The position numbers and the translations under genes were made by a program. Shown piece after piece: positions 6,940 to 15,145 of a stretch of DNA of 25,389 nucleotides (position 1 is its first letter; each line of letters starts with the position of its first letter). The notes beneath the pieces are model-generated. The model ran no database searches and had not been told where the DNA came from. It saw nothing but the letters and a program-made list of their open reading frames with translations. Where the stretch lies: the NCBI GenBank assembly GCA_900756495.1, contig CAAEKI010000295.1:1-25389 (forward strand). Direction: 5' to 3'. This DNA is from an uncultured Oscillospiraceae bacterium. Its GTDB lineage: Bacteria; Bacillota; Clostridia; Oscillospirales; Oscillospiraceae.

Positions 6940-7785
6940 ATGCTGAGAATTTTCACCGATACGGCGGCCAACGTCCCGCCCCACTTGCTGGAACAGTATC
7001 ACATCACCGCCATGCCCCTGACGTATCTGCTGGACGGCCAGCCCACGGAGCTGGTGGGCCATGACTACTACGAGGCCATGCGGAAGGGTGCCGAGGTCAA
7101 GACCTCGCTGGTGAGCCCGGCTCTGATCCGGGACACCATGGAGAGTGCCCTCAAGGATGGGGATGACGTACTGTACATCGCCATCTCCGGCGGCATCAGC
7201 GGCACCTGCTGGAGCGCCGAGCTCATGGCGGAGGAGCTGCGGGGCGAATACCCCGACCGCATGATCCGGGTGTTGAACACCTGCGGCGCTTCGTTGGGAG
7301 AGGGCCTCGTGGTGCTGGAGGCAGCCAAAATGCTGGAGAAGGGCTGTACGGCAGATGAAATCATCCGGCAGGCCGAGGAAAATTGCGGTCGGATGCGCCA
7401 GTTCTTCATGGTGGACGACCTGAAGTATCTGCGCCGGGGCGGCCGCATCAGCGCTGCGGCGCAGGTAGCGGGCTCTCTGCTGAAGATCAAGCCCATCCTT
7501 CAGTCCGATCCGGAGGGCCACATCATCCAGCACAGCAAGGTTCGTGGTCAGCTGAAGGCCATGGAGACGCTGGCGGAGCTGTATAAGGAGTACGCTGTGG
7601 ACGGCACCCGGACGGTGGGCATCGCCCATGCCGACTGCCCGGACGGGGCGCTGCGGCTGCAGGCCAAGCTGCGGGATGCCGGTCAGACCGGTGAGATACT
7701 GTCGGTATGCTATGAGCCGGTCACCGGCGGCCATGTGGGTCCCGGCACGGTGGCGCTGTTCTTCTTCGGCGAGGTCTGGCGCTAA
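6940..7785 (+). CDS. DegV family fatty-acid-binding protein
   Basis: A 281-residue DegV protein of normal length. Family marks: N-terminal IFTDTAANVP, KTSLVSP (54-60), ISGGISGT (82-89), LKYLRRGGRIS (161-171) and the C-terminal GGHVGPGT (263-270). In Firmicutes, DegV proteins (FakB) bind a fatty acid and present it to the kinase FakA for phosphorylation; no FakA (DAK-type) gene is in this window, so it would have to act with one elsewhere. The start has AAGGAG 8-9 nt upstream. Probably the second gene of the SGNH transcript. Confidence 0.93.
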   Translation: MLRIFTDTAANVPPHLLEQYHITAMPLTYLLDGQPTELVGHDYYEAMRKGAEVKTSLVSPALIRDTMESALKDGDDVLYIAISGGISGTCWSAELMAEELRGEYPDRMIRVLNTCGASLGEGLVVLEAAKMLEKGCTADEIIRQAEENCGRMRQFFMVDDLKYLRRGGRISAAAQVAGSLLKIKPILQSDPEGHIIQHSKVRGQLKAMETLAELYKEYAVDGTRTVGIAHADCPDGALRLQAKLRDAGQTGEILSVCYEPVTGGHVGPGTVALFFFGEVWR

Positions 7786-7810
7786 GGCCGGATTTTCTGC
7801 GCCGGAGAGG

Positions 7811-7838
7811 TTGCATCCGGCACAATTATTGGTATAAT
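7811..7838 (+). promoter_or_regulatory. Promoter of murE-like gene
   Basis: TTGCAT (7811-7816), 16-nt spacer, TATAAT (7833-7838, consensus -10). Predicted start about 7845. Confidence 0.7.
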
Positions 7839-7839
7839 A

Positions 7840-7870
7840 TAGGCGGCGGGATGTCTTGTCCTGCCGCCTA
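7840..7870 (+). promoter_or_regulatory. Hairpin at the transcription start of the murE-like gene
   Basis: TAGGCGGCGGGA (7840-7851) pairs with 7859-7870 through one G-U pair and a 7-nt loop. The predicted start site falls within the 5' arm, so the mRNA would begin with a stem of 7-8 pairs. It could protect the 5' end, or be a DNA operator, or end read-through from degV; there is no T tract for a good terminator. Confidence 0.45.
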
Positions 7871-7895
7871 TCTCGTATAAAAGGGGGATCTTCCC

Positions 7896-9371
7896 ATGAA
7901 GATAAAGGACCTGCTGGAGCGCTCCGGCGTGCAGTCACTATCCGGCGGTTGCAGAGAAGAGGAGATCACGGCGCTGACCTACGACTCCCGGAAGGCGCAG
8001 ACCGGGAGCCTGTTTTTCTGTCTGCGGGGCGCCCGTTCCAACGGAGAGGACTTTGCGCCGGCGGCCTATGCACAGGGCTGCCGCTGTTTCGTCAGCGAGG
8101 GGACGCTGGACGTGCCGGAGGATGCGGACGTGGTGCGGGTATCGGATGCCCGTCAGGCGCTGGCGCAGATCTCGGCGGCGTTTTTCGGCTTTCCCCAGCG
8201 GGATGTGACCATCATCGGCGTCACCGGTACCAAGGGCAAGACCACCGTGGCGGAGACGGCCTGCTCCGTCATGAACCGCATGGGCCTGGCCTGCGGCGTC
8301 ATCGGCTCCAACGGGGCCGCCTACGCCGGGAAGCACGTGGGAACCAGCAATACCACACCGGAGAGCTACGAGCTGATGCGGCTGTTTCGGGCCATGCGGG
8401 ATGAGGGCGTCCGGTATGTGGTGATGGAGGTGTCCTCTCAGGCGCTGGCCCGCCACCGGGTGGACGGCATCACCTTCGATACGGCGGTATTCACCAACCT
8501 CTCCCCGGACCACATCGGCACCGAGGAGCACCCGGACTATGCCCACTACCGGGACAGCAAGAAGCGGCTGTTCGCCCAGTGCCGCCACGGCATCTTCAAC
8601 GCCGACGACCCGGAGGCGGAGTACATGATGGCGGGCAGTCCCTGCGAAAAGAGCACCTATGCCATTCACCGTCCGGCGGATCTCCGGGCGGAGAGAGTGA
8701 ACATCCTGAAGGCCGGGGACCTGTTCGGTATGGAGTTCACGGCGGCCGGCACCACCTACCACATTCGGATGCCGGGGGAGTACAACGTCTACAACGCTCT
8801 GGCGGTGGTGGCACTGGTGGGGCGTTATACGGACCGCACCTGCGAGTTGGCGGAGGCCCTCAGCTATGTGACGGTGCCGGGCCGGTTCGAGGTGCTGCCG
8901 GACGTGATGCCGGGATGTACCGTGGTGCTGGATTTTGCCCATAACTCCATCAGCATGAACGCCCTGCTGCAAACGGCCCGCAGCTACGATCCGGCCCGCA
9001 TCATCGCCGTGTTCGGCACCGGCGGCCGCACCAGAGTGCGCCGCCACCAGCTGGGAGAGGCAGTGGCCAAGGGGGCCGATTTGGCCATTATTACCACCGA
9101 CGACCCGGATCGGGACGACCCGGCGGAGGTCATTGCGGACATTGCCACCTGCTTCGGCCCCGGCAGCTGCCCCCATGTGGGTATTGTGGACCGCCGGGAG
9201 GCGGTGCGCTATGCGCTGGAGCAGCTGTGTCCCGGCGATATGCTGCTGCTGTGCGGCAAGGGCCGGGAGGGCTACCAGCTGGTGCAGGGGAAGAAGATCC
9301 CCTACGACGAAGAGGAGACGGTCCGCTCCTGCGCCCGTGAGCTGCTGGAGTCCCGCCCACAGGCCCTGTGA
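7896..9371 (+). CDS. murE: MurE-like UDP-N-acetylmuramyl-tripeptide synthetase (Mur ligase paralogue)
   Basis: A 491-residue Mur ligase with the three usual domains: N-terminal UDP-binding part (TYDSRKAQTGSLFFCLRG, 28-45), central ATPase with P-loop GTKGKTT (111-117), TSNTTPES (150-157), VSSQAL (179-184) and HPDYAHYRDSKKRLF (212-226, with the Lys expected to be carbamylated), and C-terminal domain with PGRFE (328-332) and DFAHN (346-350). MurE adds the third stem-peptide amino acid to UDP-MurNAc-L-Ala-D-Glu. The substrate-selecting loop, DNPR in diaminopimelate enzymes, reads DDPD (402-405), and GTGGRTRVRR replaces the more usual FGCGGDRD-type run. It may therefore be a second MurE paralogue using another substrate. 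It stands alone, outside a mur/fts cluster. Confidence 0.85.
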   Translation: MKIKDLLERSGVQSLSGGCREEEITALTYDSRKAQTGSLFFCLRGARSNGEDFAPAAYAQGCRCFVSEGTLDVPEDADVVRVSDARQALAQISAAFFGFPQRDVTIIGVTGTKGKTTVAETACSVMNRMGLACGVIGSNGAAYAGKHVGTSNTTPESYELMRLFRAMRDEGVRYVVMEVSSQALARHRVDGITFDTAVFTNLSPDHIGTEEHPDYAHYRDSKKRLFAQCRHGIFNADDPEAEYMMAGSPCEKSTYAIHRPADLRAERVNILKAGDLFGMEFTAAGTTYHIRMPGEYNVYNALAVVALVGRYTDRTCELAEALSYVTVPGRFEVLPDVMPGCTVVLDFAHNSISMNALLQTARSYDPARIIAVFGTGGRTRVRRHQLGEAVAKGADLAIITTDDPDRDDPAEVIADIATCFGPGSCPHVGIVDRREAVRYALEQLCPGDMLLLCGKGREGYQLVQGKKIPYDEEETVRSCARELLESRPQAL

Positions 9372-9464
9372 CCGGGATAAGGAAGGCTTCCTACAAGATA
9401 AAAGAGACGGTGCGGCATAAGTTATCCACGCACAAGGACAACATGAATTGCGTTCAGAGCATAT

Positions 9465-9508
9465 AAATCGGCGGCAATATACCTCATTAGGTATATTGCC
9501 GCCGATTT
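9465..9508. terminator. Perfect 20-bp inverted repeat, probable bidirectional terminator
   Basis: AAATCGGCGGCAATATACCT (9465-9484) is the exact reverse complement of 9489-9508, with loop CATT. It lies between the convergent murE-like and dipeptidase genes. There is no T tract after either arm, so it may act by its stability or be a remnant of an element. The remaining gap from 9372 to 9651 shows no recognisable gene. Confidence 0.6.
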
Positions 9509-9618
9509 GGTCAATAAAGGACTTGCAGCTTTCAGGTTAGCATTTTATCAATTTCGATTCCTTATGGTAGACACACGAATAGCGGTCAACGTGGGAAATG
9601 ATCGACTCGGATATTTCT

Positions 9619-9664
9619 AAAAACAGTCTGCTGCCTGCATCCGTTTTCGCATCAGGCCCAGACT
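9619..9664 (-). terminator. Terminator of the dipeptidase end of the peptide operon
   Basis: On the minus strand, an imperfect stem (AGTCTG 9659-9664 with CAGACT 9625-9630; CCTG 9653-9656 with CAGG 9634-9637) is followed by GTTTTTAG. It overlaps the stop codon of the last dipeptidase gene. Confidence 0.6.
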
Positions 9665-10869
9665 TCCTGCAGCACCCGGATGGCGTTACCGCCGATGACC
9701 TTGGCGATATCCTCATCGCTGTAGTTGTGCTTTACCAGCCAGCGGATAATGTTCCAGCTGGATTCGGTGGGGTTCTCCAGATATTTCACATAGGGGACCT
9801 CTTCATACTCCACACCGCTCTTGGCGGTGGCGGCGATGGACAGTGCCTGTGCAAAGGCATGATGCACGCCCACGTGATCGCCGTACAGGCAATCCACGCC
9901 AAAGCCCACATGGTCGATGCCCACCATGTTTTTCACATATTCAAAGTGCTCCATAAAGCTGTCCAGATCGTGGGTCATCTTGGTCTTGGACATAGTGGTG
10001 TGGGGAGCGGCCTCAATGCCGACCACGCCGCCCTTGGCAGCAACGGCCTGAATCATCTCATCGCTGGCCATCCGCTTGGTGTTCCACACGCCTTTTGCAC
10101 CCACATGGCTCATAATGATCGGCTTCTTGGAATAGGTGATTGCATCATAAGCAGTCTGAGGGCCGCAGTGGGATACGTCAATGAGCATACCCACCTTGTT
10201 CATCCGCTCTACGCACTGCTTGCCGAACATGGTCAGGCCGCCGTCATGGACCTCCTTGCAGCCGTTGCCCAGCGCATTGCTTTCGGAATAGGTCACACCC
10301 AGCTGGCGGACGCCCAAGCCGTAGAGAATATCAATGCGGTCTACCTCGTTTTCAATAGGAGCGGCTCCCTCCACCACAAATACCATAGCGATCTTTCCGG
10401 CCTTCTTGGCGGCAAAAATGTCATCCACGGTCTTACAATGGACAATAAAATCCTGATGAGCCAGATCGCACAGCCGCATACCCAGATCGTGAATGATGTC
10501 GATCCACTTCCAGCCGCCGGGACTGGAGATGATATTCACACCGTCCAGCTGGTTATCGAATACGCAGTCGATATTTGAATAGGCCAGTGCTTCATAAGCG
10601 GTCATCTCCCGGCCGTTGCGCATCACATTGTCGATATTCTGCTTGCTGGTAACGTCCTTCGGGAACAGAGTCGGATGATCATGGAGGCTGACATAGGGAT
10701 ATTTTGCCAGCAGCTCCGCAACACGAGCCTCCTGCTCCGGTTCCAGCTCTACTACATGGCGGCCGGCCCAGTCCCAGTCGGCCCACTCAAATTTGGGGAA
10801 ATCCTTTCCCTCCTCCAGATACTCATATGCTTTGTAGCCTTTATAGGCAGGCTTCATTTTGTACTCCAT
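9652..10869 (-). CDS. M19 family dipeptidase, paralogue 1 (last gene of the operon)
   Basis: A 405-residue zinc dipeptidase of the renal/membrane dipeptidase family, without signal peptide and so probably cytoplasmic. Alignment by eye to human DPEP1 places metal ligands at His63, bridging Glu168 (VVEGAAPIEN), His234 (IDVSHCG) and His255 (PIIMSHVGAKG), with Arg266 and Asp326 (GFGVDCLYG) also matched. Two changes stand out: the HxD of the first ligand pair is HDH (63-65), and the substrate-binding His of LTH is Tyr194 (GVTYSESN). It closely resembles the two genes upstream. M19 enzymes cleave dipeptides, including ones with a C-terminal D-residue. The start has AAAGGA nearby; an ATG four codons later is possible. 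Confidence 0.92.
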   Translation of the reverse strand: MEYKMKPAYKGYKAYEYLEEGKDFPKFEWADWDWAGRHVVELEPEQEARVAELLAKYPYVSLHDHPTLFPKDVTSKQNIDNVMRNGREMTAYEALAYSNIDCVFDNQLDGVNIISSPGGWKWIDIIHDLGMRLCDLAHQDFIVHCKTVDDIFAAKKAGKIAMVFVVEGAAPIENEVDRIDILYGLGVRQLGVTYSESNALGNGCKEVHDGGLTMFGKQCVERMNKVGMLIDVSHCGPQTAYDAITYSKKPIIMSHVGAKGVWNTKRMASDEMIQAVAAKGGVVGIEAAPHTTMSKTKMTHDLDSFMEHFEYVKNMVGIDHVGFGVDCLYGDHVGVHHAFAQALSIAATAKSGVEYEEVPYVKYLENPTESSWNIIRWLVKHNYSDEDIAKVIGGNAIRVLQEVWA

Positions 10870-10894
10870 TGCATGGTTTCCTTTCTGTTTTTAA

Positions 10895-12112
10895 TTAGGA
10901 CCAGACTTCTCGCAGCACCCGGATGGCATTGCCGCCCAGCACCTTGATAATTTCCTCATCCGTATAACCGTGTTTGATGAGCCATCTGGGAATATTCCAG
11001 CTTGCCTCAGTCGGATTTTCCAGATACTTCACAAAGGGAACCTCCTGATAAGGCACCGTGGTTTTGGAAGTATCCCCGGTAGACAGGGCTGCGGCAAAAG
11101 CGTGATGCAGACCCACGTGGTCGCCGTACATACAGTCCACGCCGAATCCCACATGGTCGATGCCCACCAGATCCTTTACATATTCGAAGTGCTCCATGTA
11201 ACTGTCAATATCGTGGGTCATACGGGTCTTTGACATGGTGGTGTGTGGGGCAGCCTCGATACCGACCACACCGCCTTTGGCAGCAATGGCCTGAATCAAT
11301 TCGTCGCTTGCAAGGCGCTTTGTGTTCCAAACACCCTTCGCTCCGGTATGGCTCATAATAATGGGCTTGGTGGAATGGACCACCGCGTCATAAGCGGTCT
11401 GAGAGCCGCAGTGGGACACATCAATAAGCATACCCACTTTGTTCATTCGCTCCACACATTGCTTGCCGAACATGGTCAGCCCGCCGTCGTGGTCCTCCTT
11501 GCAGCCGCTCCCCAATGCATTGCTCTCGGAATAAGTCACGCCCAGTTGGCGGACGCCCAATCCATACAGGATGTCAATGCGGTCCACCTCGTTTTCAATG
11601 GGAGCAGCTCCCTCGATCACAAACACCATGGCGATCTTGCCCTCTTTTTTTGCGGCAAAGATATCGTCCACGGTTTTACAATGGACAATAAAATCCTGAT
11701 GGGCCAGGTCACACAGCCGCATCCCCAGATCGTGAATGATGTCGATCCACTTCCAACCGTTAGGACTGGAAATAATGTTGGTGCCGTCCATCATATTATC
11801 GAAGATACAGTCGATGTTGGAATAGGCCAACGCCTCATATCCGCAGCGGTCCCGGCCAGTCCGCATGGCGTCAAACAACGGTTCACAGGTGGACATATCC
11901 CGTGTGGTAAAGTCCGGATGATCGTGGAGGCTGACGTAGGGCGTCCTTTCCAGCAGTTCCCTGCACCGGATCTCTTCTTCCGGATCCAGTGGCAGGATGT
12001 TTCGGCCGGCCCAGTCCCAGTCCGCCCAGTCAATGACCTTAAAATCCCTTCCCGGCTCAAGATACTGATACGTCTCATAGGGGCGATACCCTTTCTTCAG
12101 TTGAAATTCCAT
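10895..12112 (-). CDS. M19 family dipeptidase, paralogue 2
   Basis: A 405-residue paralogue of the flanking dipeptidases, with long identical stretches (for example DIIHDLGMRLCDLAHQDFIV and PIENEVDRIDILYGLGVRQL) and the same active-site set: HDH in SLHDHPDF, EGAAPIEN, VTYSESN, DVSHCG, MSHTGAKG and GFGVDCMYGDH. It differs mostly in the N-terminal 100 residues (RPYETYQYLEPGRD) and near the C-terminus (STGDTSKTTVPYQEV), the regions that may set substrate choice. AGGAG lies 8 nt before the start. The gap to the next gene is 25 nt, so one transcript is likely. Cytoplasmic, no signal peptide. Confidence 0.92.
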   Translation of the reverse strand: MEFQLKKGYRPYETYQYLEPGRDFKVIDWADWDWAGRNILPLDPEEEIRCRELLERTPYVSLHDHPDFTTRDMSTCEPLFDAMRTGRDRCGYEALAYSNIDCIFDNMMDGTNIISSPNGWKWIDIIHDLGMRLCDLAHQDFIVHCKTVDDIFAAKKEGKIAMVFVIEGAAPIENEVDRIDILYGLGVRQLGVTYSESNALGSGCKEDHDGGLTMFGKQCVERMNKVGMLIDVSHCGSQTAYDAVVHSTKPIIMSHTGAKGVWNTKRLASDELIQAIAAKGGVVGIEAAPHTTMSKTRMTHDIDSYMEHFEYVKDLVGIDHVGFGVDCMYGDHVGLHHAFAAALSTGDTSKTTVPYQEVPFVKYLENPTEASWNIPRWLIKHGYTDEEIIKVLGGNAIRVLREVWS

Positions 12113-12139
12113 ACAATTTGCTCCTGTTCAGCAGAACGG

Positions 12140-13351
12140 TCAGGCCCAGACTTCCCGCAGCACCCGGATGGCGTTGCCGCCGATGACCTTGCCGATGTCC
12201 TCTTCGCTGTAATTGTGCTTTACCAGCCAGCGGATGATGTTCCAGCTGGCTTCTGTGGGATTCTCCAGACCCCAGACGAAGGGCACTTCCTCGTAAGAGG
12301 TATTCGCAGTTTCCGCTGTAGACAGGGCGGCGGCAAAGGCGTGGTGTACGCCCACATGGTCGCCGTACAGGCAGTCCACGCCAAAACCAACGTGGTCGAT
12401 GCCGATCAGGTTCTTCACATACTCGAAGTGCTCCATCACGCTGTCCAGATCATGGGTCATCTTGGTTTTGGACATGGTTGTGTGGGGGGCAGATTCAATA
12501 CCGACCACGCCGCCCTTGGAACCGATGGCTTTAATGAGATCATCGCCGGCCATACGCTTAATGTCCCATACGCCCTTGGCGCCCACGTGGCTCATGATAA
12601 TGGGTTTCTTGGAATACATGACCGCATCATAGGCTGTTTGCTGGCCGCAGTGGGACACATCAATAAGCATACCCACCTTGTTCATCCGCTCCACGCACTG
12701 CTTGCCGAACATGGTCAAGCCACCGTCGTGATCCTCCTTCATGCCATTGCCCAAAGCGTTGCTCTCAGAATAGGTCACGCCCAACTGACGGACGCCCAGA
12801 CCGTAGAGAATATCGATGCGATCCACTTCATTTTCAATGGGAGCTGCGCCCTCAATGCAAGGCACCCAGGCGATCTTGCCAGCCTTCTTGGCAGCAAAAA
12901 TGTCATCAACCGTCTTGCACTGGATCAGAAAATCCTGATGAGCAAGGTCGCACAGCCGCATTCCCAGATCATGAATAATGTCGATCCACTTCCAGCCGCC
13001 GGGACTGGAGATGATATTCACACCGTCCATCATATTGTCGAAGATGCAGTCAATATTGGAATAGGACAGTGCTTCATAACCGCAGACAGCACGGCCCTGC
13101 CGCATGGAATCATAAATGTGGTCAATGCTGGACATATCCTTTGGGTAAAATGTAGGGTGATCGTGAAGGCTGATGTAAGGATGCTTCTTCAGGATCTCCT
13201 GCACCATGGCTTCCTGATCCGGCTCCAGCTCTACAACATGGCGTCCGGCCCAGTCCCACTGTGCCCATTCGATCTTTGGATAGTCCTTGCCCTCTTCCAG
13301 ATATTCATAAGCCTTATAACCCTTATAAGCAGGTTTTTGTACAAAGTTCAT
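12140..13351 (-). CDS. M19 family dipeptidase, paralogue 3 (first of the three)
   Basis: A 403-residue member of the same triplet, with SLHDHPTF, CIEGAAPIEN, VTYSESN, DVSHCG, MSHVGAKG and GFGVDCLYGDH. The ATG at 13351 (MNFVQKPAYKGYKAYEY) is preferred to a GTG four codons earlier because AAAGG then sits 11 nt upstream, and because the GTG overlaps that ribosome site. It follows the binding-protein gene after a strong terminator hairpin, so the dipeptidases may depend on read-through or on a promoter I could not identify in the 104-nt gap. Confidence 0.92.
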   Translation of the reverse strand: MNFVQKPAYKGYKAYEYLEEGKDYPKIEWAQWDWAGRHVVELEPDQEAMVQEILKKHPYISLHDHPTFYPKDMSSIDHIYDSMRQGRAVCGYEALSYSNIDCIFDNMMDGVNIISSPGGWKWIDIIHDLGMRLCDLAHQDFLIQCKTVDDIFAAKKAGKIAWVPCIEGAAPIENEVDRIDILYGLGVRQLGVTYSESNALGNGMKEDHDGGLTMFGKQCVERMNKVGMLIDVSHCGQQTAYDAVMYSKKPIIMSHVGAKGVWDIKRMAGDDLIKAIGSKGGVVGIESAPHTTMSKTKMTHDLDSVMEHFEYVKNLIGIDHVGFGVDCLYGDHVGVHHAFAAALSTAETANTSYEEVPFVWGLENPTEASWNIIRWLVKHNYSEEDIGKVIGGNAIRVLREVWA

Positions 13352-13387
13352 CAGTTCAAACACCTTTCTTCATAATCTTTTTTGAAA

Positions 13388-13417
13388 AGAGGGGGGCTCC
13401 CGCAGGAGCCCCCCTCT
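13388..13417 (-). terminator. Terminator hairpin between binding-protein gene and dipeptidases
   Basis: AGAGGGGGGCTCC (13388-13400) pairs perfectly with 13405-13417, loop CGCA. On the minus strand it is followed by TTTTC then a run of A. It should lower dipeptidase transcription relative to the binding protein and stabilise the upstream mRNA. Confidence 0.8.
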
Positions 13418-13455
13418 CTCCATGCAACCATTACATACGAATCAGCAGGGGTGCT

Positions 13456-15072
13456 TTATTTCGCATGGACGTTGACAAAGTTGGCGCAGGCCAGGAATGC
13501 GCTATTGCCGGGGGACAGGTGCCAGCCGGTGAAGTTGGTGGTGTCAGCGGCATAGGTGTTGTTGGGCACGAACAGGTGGCAGCAGGGCAGGTTCTCCACA
13601 AACCACGTCTGCCATTGGTTCAGCAGCTCCACACGCTTGTTGTAGTCGGTTTCGCTCTGCATGGCATTGAGCAGATCCTCCTGCTCCTGACTGTTGAACT
13701 CCATGAAGTTCAGAGTCTGGCCGATGCCGAAGACCGTCAGCAGGGTGGTATCCACATCGTCGATGGTTCCCCAGCTGCTGTAGCTGATGTCATACTTGTG
13801 GCCCTGAGTCACGTTGGCGGAGAAAGTTGCGGCGTCCACGGGCTGCAGCTTCAATTCCACGCCGGCCTTGGCAAAGTCAGAGGACAGAATGGACATGACG
13901 CCGTCCACATTGGCCAACGTGCCCTTGTAGGTAATGGTGAAGCTCAGAGGCTTGCCATCGGTGCTTTCACGGATGCCGTCGCCGTTGGTATCCACATAAC
14001 CGGCGTTCTCCAAAATGGAGGCGGCAGCAGCGGTATCAAACTCAGGCTGACGGATGTTGGAAGCGGTAAAGTCACTGTAAACGGGGCTGATAGGCGTGTA
14101 CATCGGCGTTGCAGCGCCGGACATGGCCACGTTTACCAGAGCCTCACGGTCGCAGCTGGCGGCCAGGGCCTTACGAACATTCACATCCTGCAGCAGTTCG
14201 TTGGTCTGAGAGAAGGTGATGAGCGTATAGCCAAGGGAGCCAACAGATTCGATCTGATAGTTGGAGTTGCTCTGCAGCTGAGAAATGGAAGATGCGCTGA
14301 GGAAGTTGGCACAGACATCGACCTCGCCGTTCTGCAAGGCCAGCACCATAGCATTCTCGTCGGTGTACACGCGGAATACCACTTCATCAATGCAGGCTCC
14401 GGCACCGTCATTGGCCTGAGTGAAATAGGGATTGCGCTTCAGAGTGACATACTCGCCGTCCACCCACTCGGAAACATAGTAGGGACCGTAACCAGCGCCG
14501 GAGTAAGAATAGGTAGTGGGCTCTTCCACAGAGGACCACTCGCTCTCACGCATCACGGGTATCCAGTTGCCGGCACCCTTCCAGAAGTTCACGTTTCCGG
14601 AAGTCAGAGCAAATTCCACGGTGCGCTCATCCGGGCAGGAGGACTTTTCAAAATCCACCAGACCATAGTAGCTGTCGAAGAAGCCGATGTGATGCTCCAC
14701 ACCGTACTTGGCGGTGAACAGCAGATCCGCAGAAGTGACGGGGGTACCATCATTCCAGTAGAGTTCCTTCAGCTTGATGGTCCAGACGGTGCAGTCCTCG
14801 TTGGACTCGGAGGACTCAGTCAAATAGTCATACTTGTTGCCGTCATCATCAATGGCAACGAGGTTGGGGCAGACCAGATTCATGATGGTTGCAGAATTCA
14901 GGTCATTCTGGCACCAGATATTCATGCTCACGGGAGCACTGTTCAGGCCCACCTGTATGGTGCCGCCGGTCTTGGAACCTTCGCCAGTGTCATCATCCGC
15001 CGGCTTTCCGCCGCAGGCTGCCAGGGAAAGCACCAGGCAGAGAGACAGCACGAGTGCAAGAAATTTTTTCAT
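13456..15072 (-). CDS. dppA: Peptide ABC transporter substrate-binding lipoprotein (SBP family 5)
   Basis: A 538-residue extracellular solute-binding protein anchored by lipid. Residues 1-20 are a lipoprotein signal (MKKFLALVLSL... LAAC, Cys20), followed by an acidic Gly-rich linker. Family 5 marks are LYWNDGTPVTSADLLFTAKY (about 108-127), the GYGPYYVSEW segment and the DVNVRKALAASCDREALV segment. It delivers oligo- or dipeptides to the DppBC permease encoded upstream. GGAGG lies 7 nt before the start. Its place late in the operon, after the deacylase and before the dipeptidases, ties import to hydrolysis. Ligand unknown; nickel or other ligands occur in this family, but the gene context favours peptides. 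Confidence 0.93.
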   Translation of the reverse strand: MKKFLALVLSLCLVLSLAACGGKPADDDTGEGSKTGGTIQVGLNSAPVSMNIWCQNDLNSATIMNLVCPNLVAIDDDGNKYDYLTESSESNEDCTVWTIKLKELYWNDGTPVTSADLLFTAKYGVEHHIGFFDSYYGLVDFEKSSCPDERTVEFALTSGNVNFWKGAGNWIPVMRESEWSSVEEPTTYSYSGAGYGPYYVSEWVDGEYVTLKRNPYFTQANDGAGACIDEVVFRVYTDENAMVLALQNGEVDVCANFLSASSISQLQSNSNYQIESVGSLGYTLITFSQTNELLQDVNVRKALAASCDREALVNVAMSGAATPMYTPISPVYSDFTASNIRQPEFDTAAAASILENAGYVDTNGDGIRESTDGKPLSFTITYKGTLANVDGVMSILSSDFAKAGVELKLQPVDAATFSANVTQGHKYDISYSSWGTIDDVDTTLLTVFGIGQTLNFMEFNSQEQEDLLNAMQSETDYNKRVELLNQWQTWFVENLPCCHLFVPNNTYAADTTNFTGWHLSPGNSAFLACANFVNVHAK

Positions 15073-15128
15073 ATTGTTACCTCCAGTAATATTTCATCAC
15101 AGCTTCACTGCAACGTTTGAAATTGATT

Positions 15129-15145
15129 GGGCTGACACTCAGCCC
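15129..15145 (-). promoter_or_regulatory. Small intercistronic hairpin after the deacylase gene
   Basis: GGGCTGA-CAC-TCAGCCC, perfect 7-bp stem containing the deacylase stop codon; no T tract. It may be an mRNA-stability or processing element rather than a terminator. Confidence 0.35.

Noticed and set aside
9509-9618. Possible gene fragment on the minus strand (ISHVDRYSCVYHKESKLIK)
   Set aside because: About 20 codons with no recognisable family; too short to support.
10870-13351. Recent recombination between dipeptidase copies
   Set aside because: The copies share long stretches but differ throughout at synonymous positions, which fits older duplication; no breakpoint could be shown by eye.
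11243-13375. 710-codon plus-strand frame across two dipeptidase genes
   Set aside because: The repeated pattern only mirrors the duplicated dipeptidase genes on the opposite strand; no ribosome site or domain.
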